A DNA stretch of 64,000 nucleotides from Methylobacterium sp. DB0501 (GTDB lineage Bacteria; Pseudomonadota; Alphaproteobacteria; Rhizobiales; Beijerinckiaceae): assembly GCF_011043735.1 (NCBI RefSeq), contig NZ_JAAKGV010000015.1, positions 62,001 to 126,000 of the forward strand, read 5' to 3'. Numbering within the stretch: the first letter of the stretch is position 1; every line of letters begins with the position of its first letter. A model generated the notes under the pieces. The model was not told the DNA's origin. It saw only the letters and a program-made list of their open reading frames with translations, and did not search any database. Below, in pieces: positions 61,290-64,000 of the stretch. Position numbers and translations under genes: made by a program.

Positions 61290-62300
61290 ATGCAGATCGC
61301 CACGCCCTACCTGATGTTCCTCGGCGACGTGCCGGACACGCTCGCCGCCAAGACCGCCTACGGCATCGTCGACTGGCGGCCCGAATGGTGCGTCGGCCAG
61401 TTGCGCCTGCCCGGCTGCGCCGCCGATCTCGGCATCCCGGACCTCACCATCGCCGAGGGCGTCGCGAAGGGCGCCCGCACGCTGATCGTCGGCGTGGTCA
61501 ATGCCGGCGGCGTGCTGCCGCAGCACTGGATCGCCACCATCGTGCAGGCGATCGAGGCCGGGCTCGACGTCGCGAGCGGCCTGCACACCCGCCTCGGCTC
61601 GGTGCCGAAGATCGCCGAGGCGGCGTCCCGCCACGGGCGCCGGCTCCACGACGTGCGCCATTCCGACCAGCGCTTCGACACCGGCAAGGGCACGCGGCGG
61701 CCCGGCAAGCGGCTGCTGACCGTCGGTACCGACTGCTCGGTCGGCAAGAAGTATACCGTGCTGGCGCTCGAGAAGGGCATGCGGGACCGCGGCCTCGACG
61801 CCGATTTCCGCGCCACCGGCCAGACCGGGGTGTTCATCTCGGGCCGCGGCGTCGCCATCGACGCGGTGGTGGCCGACTTCATCTCCGGCGCCGTCGAGTG
61901 GATCGCCCCTGCCGCCGACCCGGGCCACTGGGACCTGATCGAGGGCCAGGGCTCGCTGTTCCATCCGAGCTTCGCCGGCGTCAGCCTCGGCCTGCTGCAC
62001 GGGGCGCAGCCCGACGCCTTCGTGGTCTGCCACGAGCCGACCCGCACGACGATGCGCGGCGTGAAGCATCCGCTGCCGAGCCTGCGCGAGGTGATCGACC
62101 TGACGGTGCAGCTCGGCCGCCTGACCAACCCGGACATCCGGCCGACCGGCATCGCGGTCAACACCCAGGCCCTGGAGGAAGGGGAGGCACGGGCGCTCCT
62201 CGAAAAACTCGCCGCCGAACACGGCCTGCCGGCGACCGACCCGGTGCGGTTCGGGGTCGTGGGGCTGGTCGACCGCCTCATCGAGGAGTTCCCGGCGTGA
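61290..62300 (+). CDS. dgcN: D-glutamate N-acetyltransferase DgcN (DUF1611 family)
   Basis: 336 residues. DUF1611 protein with a P-loop-like GTDCSVGKK (146-154), N-terminal MQIATPYLMFLGDVPDTLAAK, and WDLIEGQGSLFHPSFAGVSL. Characterised relatives in marine bacteria acetylate D-glutamate, the first step of D-glutamate use. It overlaps dgcA by four bases (GTGA). The pairing with an enolase-family epimerase is the diagnostic arrangement. Confidence 0.87.
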   Translation: MQIATPYLMFLGDVPDTLAAKTAYGIVDWRPEWCVGQLRLPGCAADLGIPDLTIAEGVAKGARTLIVGVVNAGGVLPQHWIATIVQAIEAGLDVASGLHTRLGSVPKIAEAASRHGRRLHDVRHSDQRFDTGKGTRRPGKRLLTVGTDCSVGKKYTVLALEKGMRDRGLDADFRATGQTGVFISGRGVAIDAVVADFISGAVEWIAPAADPGHWDLIEGQGSLFHPSFAGVSLGLLHGAQPDAFVVCHEPTRTTMRGVKHPLPSLREVIDLTVQLGRLTNPDIRPTGIAVNTQALEEGEARALLEKLAAEHGLPATDPVRFGVVGLVDRLIEEFPA

Positions 62301-63277
62301 TCCGGCTCGCGACCGCCATCGAACGCTGGCCGATCGCCGGCACCTTCACCATCTCGCGCGGCAGCCGGACGGAGGCCGTGGTGGTGACCGCCGCGGTGAC
62401 CGACGGCACCGTCACCGGCCGGGGCGAGTGCGTGCCGTATGCCCGCTACGGCGAGACCGTGGAGGGCGTGCGCGCCCTGATCGCCGCGCAAGCGGACGCC
62501 CTCGCCGCCGGCCTGACCCGGCAGGACCTCGCGATGCGGCTTCCCGCGGGCGCCGTCCGCAACGCTCTCGACTGCGCCCTGTGGGACCTCGAGGCCAAGC
62601 GGACCGGCACGCCCGCCCATCGGCTCGCCGGGATCCCGGCGCCCGCGCCGGTGACGACCTGCTATACGCTGAGCCTCGGCAGCCCGGAGGCGATGGAGGC
62701 GGCGGCCCGCGCGGCTGCCGCCCGTCCGCTCCTGAAGGTGAAGCTCGGCGGCGCCGGCGATCCCGAGCGGATCGCGGCGGTGCGCCGGGGGGCGCCGGAG
62801 TCCCGGATCGTCGTCGATGCCAACGAGGCGTGGTCCCCCGAGACGCTCGCGGCCAACCTCGCGGCCTGCGTGGCGGCCGGGGTGCGGCTGATCGAGCAGC
62901 CGCTGCCGGCGGGCGACGATGCGGCGCTGGCCGGGATAGCCCGGCCGATCCCGATCTGCGCCGACGAGAGCCTGCACGACCGCGCCGGTCTCGACGGGCT
63001 CAAGGACCGCTACGACGCGATCAACATCAAGCTCGACAAGGCCGGCGGCCTCACCGAGGCCCTGCTGCTGGCGGAGGCCGCCAAGGCGCGGGGCCTGTCG
63101 ATCATGGTCGGCTGCATGCTCGGGACCTCGCTCGCCATGGCGCCGGCGATGCTCCTGTCGGGCTACGCCGACTTCGTCGACCTCGACGGCCCGCTGCTGC
63201 TGGCCCGCGACCGCGAACCGGGCCTTCGCTTTGAGGGGAGCCTCGTCCATCCGCCCGAGCCGGCTTTGTGGGGGTGA
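62297..63277 (+). CDS. dgcA: N-acetyl-D-glutamate racemase DgcA / dipeptide epimerase
   Basis: Enolase superfamily, 326 residues from GTG 62297. Catalytic KxK in LLKVKLGG, metal ligands in VVDANEAW, LIEQPL and CADESLH, and second base Lys in INIKLDKAGGL. In the DgcN-DgcA route it converts N-acetyl-D-glutamate to the L isomer; the broader family includes L-Ala-D/L-Glu epimerases, so a cell-wall dipeptide role is the alternative. Confidence 0.88.
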   Translation: MIRLATAIERWPIAGTFTISRGSRTEAVVVTAAVTDGTVTGRGECVPYARYGETVEGVRALIAAQADALAAGLTRQDLAMRLPAGAVRNALDCALWDLEAKRTGTPAHRLAGIPAPAPVTTCYTLSLGSPEAMEAAARAAAARPLLKVKLGGAGDPERIAAVRRGAPESRIVVDANEAWSPETLAANLAACVAAGVRLIEQPLPAGDDAALAGIARPIPICADESLHDRAGLDGLKDRYDAINIKLDKAGGLTEALLLAEAAKARGLSIMVGCMLGTSLAMAPAMLLSGYADFVDLDGPLLLARDREPGLRFEGSLVHPPEPALWG

Positions 63278-63381
63278 CGACCGTCGACCGAGCCCGGTGC
63301 GCTTGCGCCGGGTCGGCAAAGGATGCTCTGTGAACGGCAGGGGCCGGACACGGGTCCCGCATCCGGGAGAGAACCAACGCC

Positions 63382-63699
63382 ATGATCCTGGTCAGCGTGA
63401 TGTATCCGGGCGGCGCCGACGCCCAGCCCTTCGACCTCGATTACTACCTCAAGCACCACATGCCGCTGGTGCGCGAGCGCTGGTCCTCGATGGGCCTGGA
63501 CAAGGTCGAGGTAGTCAAGGCGAGCGGTACGCCCGACGGCAGCCCGGCCCCGTTCCAGGTGATGGCGCTCCTCAGCTTCCGCTCGCTGGAGGACTTCCAG
63601 AAGGCGGGCGCGGCCCACGGCAAGGAGATCTTCGGCGACATCCCGAACTTCTTCAAGGGCCAGCCGGTGGTCCAGATCAACGAGCCGCAGAGCTTCTGA
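63382..63699 (+). CDS. EthD-domain protein
   Basis: 105 residues. Ferredoxin-like dimeric fold of the EthD family: YPGGADAQPFDLDYYLKHHMPLVRERW and FRSLEDFQKAGAAHGKEIFGDIPNF. Members include hydratase/monooxygenase-like accessory enzymes; no substrate can be given. It has its own GGGAGAG ribosome site, 104 bases after dgcA. Confidence 0.85.
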   Translation: MILVSVMYPGGADAQPFDLDYYLKHHMPLVRERWSSMGLDKVEVVKASGTPDGSPAPFQVMALLSFRSLEDFQKAGAAHGKEIFGDIPNFFKGQPVVQINEPQSF

Positions 63700-63762
63700 T
63701 GCCGTATCCGGGAGACGACGCCCGGACGCGGCGTCGAAGCCCGCGCGACGCCCGAGCGAAGC

Positions 63763-63798
63763 CGAAATCCGCCTTGCGAAGGCGTCAGGCGGATTTCG
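63763..63798 (+). terminator. 11-bp hairpin after the EthD gene
   Basis: CGAAATCCGCC (63763-63773) and GGCGGATTTCG (63788-63798) are exact complements. The flanking GAGCGAAGC...GCATGACG resembles DNA at 16517-16600, so it is probably a repeated element as well. Confidence 0.6.
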
Positions 63799-63810
63799 CA
63801 TGACGTCCTG

Positions 63811-63911
63811 AAGCACGGTCCGATCGCACCCCGATCGGGCCGCGCTCCGAATCCTTCAGTCTGCCGTGCCGTCTGCGCCAGACCGGCATACGCCTCGTCG
63901 GAACATGCTCC
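63811..63911 (-). repeat. interspersed repeat, copy C (inverted, diverged)
   Basis: Minus strand GAGCATGTTCCGACGAGGCG aligns with copy B; the hairpin end is 63811-63826 with 63832-63847 (13 of 16 paired). Confidence 0.65.
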
Positions 63912-63915
63912 AGCG

Positions 63916-64000
63916 ATGATCGATATCGTCAAGGTCCTGCGCGAGCAGCATCCGGATCTCGGGCCCTACGTCCTGGCCCTGCGCGAGCGCTCGGGGCTGG
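63916..64000 (+). CDS. start of an unidentified gene (cut by window end)
   Basis: ATG at 63916 opens a frame to the window edge, encoding MIDIVKVLREQHPDLGPYVL and eight more residues. Too short to identify. It begins directly after repeat copy C. Confidence 0.45.
   Translation, partial: MIDIVKVLREQHPDLGPYVLALRERSGL

Overview
The window is a GC-rich chromosomal segment of an alphaproteobacterium of the Rhizobiales, most likely Methylobacterium or a close relative. The basis is gene content and order (nuoMN-birA-rnj-mce-DUF1467-proS-lolCD; rpiA-DUF2059-gor; trpGDC), very high G+C at third codon positions, a match to the sigma-EcfG promoter consensus of this group, and an sRNA resembling the alphaproteobacterial mmgR/suhB family. 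No phage, insertion sequence, CRISPR array or conjugative gene was seen. Most of the segment is core housekeeping with short accessory inserts.

Layout. 1-10448: end of the complex I operon (nuoM cut by the window edge, nuoN), biotin ligase, RNase J, methylmalonyl-CoA epimerase, prolyl-tRNA synthetase and the LolC/LolD lipoprotein exporter. 10649-16504: pyruvate phosphate dikinase, a membrane cytochrome-b/ferredoxin/cyclase fusion and a SleB-type wall hydrolase. 17238-26844: a secreted repeat protein, an AcuI-like reductase, a Gre-type factor, LysR/wrbA, Sua5, an acyl-CoA dehydrogenase-hydratase-SDR group, and deoC. 27063-33052: tRNA-Glu, class II DAHP synthase, a second cyclase with a TPR-like tail, a soluble PAP2 protein and a glutamic (G1) peptidase. 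33027-38591: gor, an O-antigen-ligase-like gene, DUF2059, rpiA and gph. 38716-47606: two identical tRNA-Val genes, an SbmA/YddA-type ABC transporter, a 2OG-Fe(II) oxygenase, an orphan ParA with a short upstream ORF, and an acetolactate-synthase-like enzyme. 48010-52188: LuxR-, GntR- and PfkB-family genes, a 30-residue membrane peptide, an sRNA and an alpha/beta hydrolase. 52179-57186: trpGDC, a Bax-inhibitor-1 protein and an ECF sigma/anti-sigma pair. 57452-63699: a glutamate-type ABC importer divergent from dgcN-dgcA, then an EthD-like gene.

The most interesting signals are outside the protein genes. Three candidate small RNAs lie on the minus strand, each with a promoter-like sequence and an intrinsic terminator: 6593-6748 (GTGACA-17-TATAAG promoter), 21157-21226 (exact GGAAC-N17-CGTT, the sigma-EcfG consensus) and 51052-51140 (mmgR/alpha-r8-like). 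Short tandem duplications are unusually frequent, two of them spanning stop codons. Two families of hairpin-forming interspersed repeats occupy intergenic DNA, and one copy sits inside the glt operon.

Functional links: the importer (57452-60933) and DgcN/DgcA (61290-63277) together could take up glutamate and convert D-glutamate to the L-series through N-acetyl intermediates. The AcuI-like reductase, acyl-CoA dehydrogenase, hydratase and SDR genes suggest short-chain or branched acyl-CoA metabolism.
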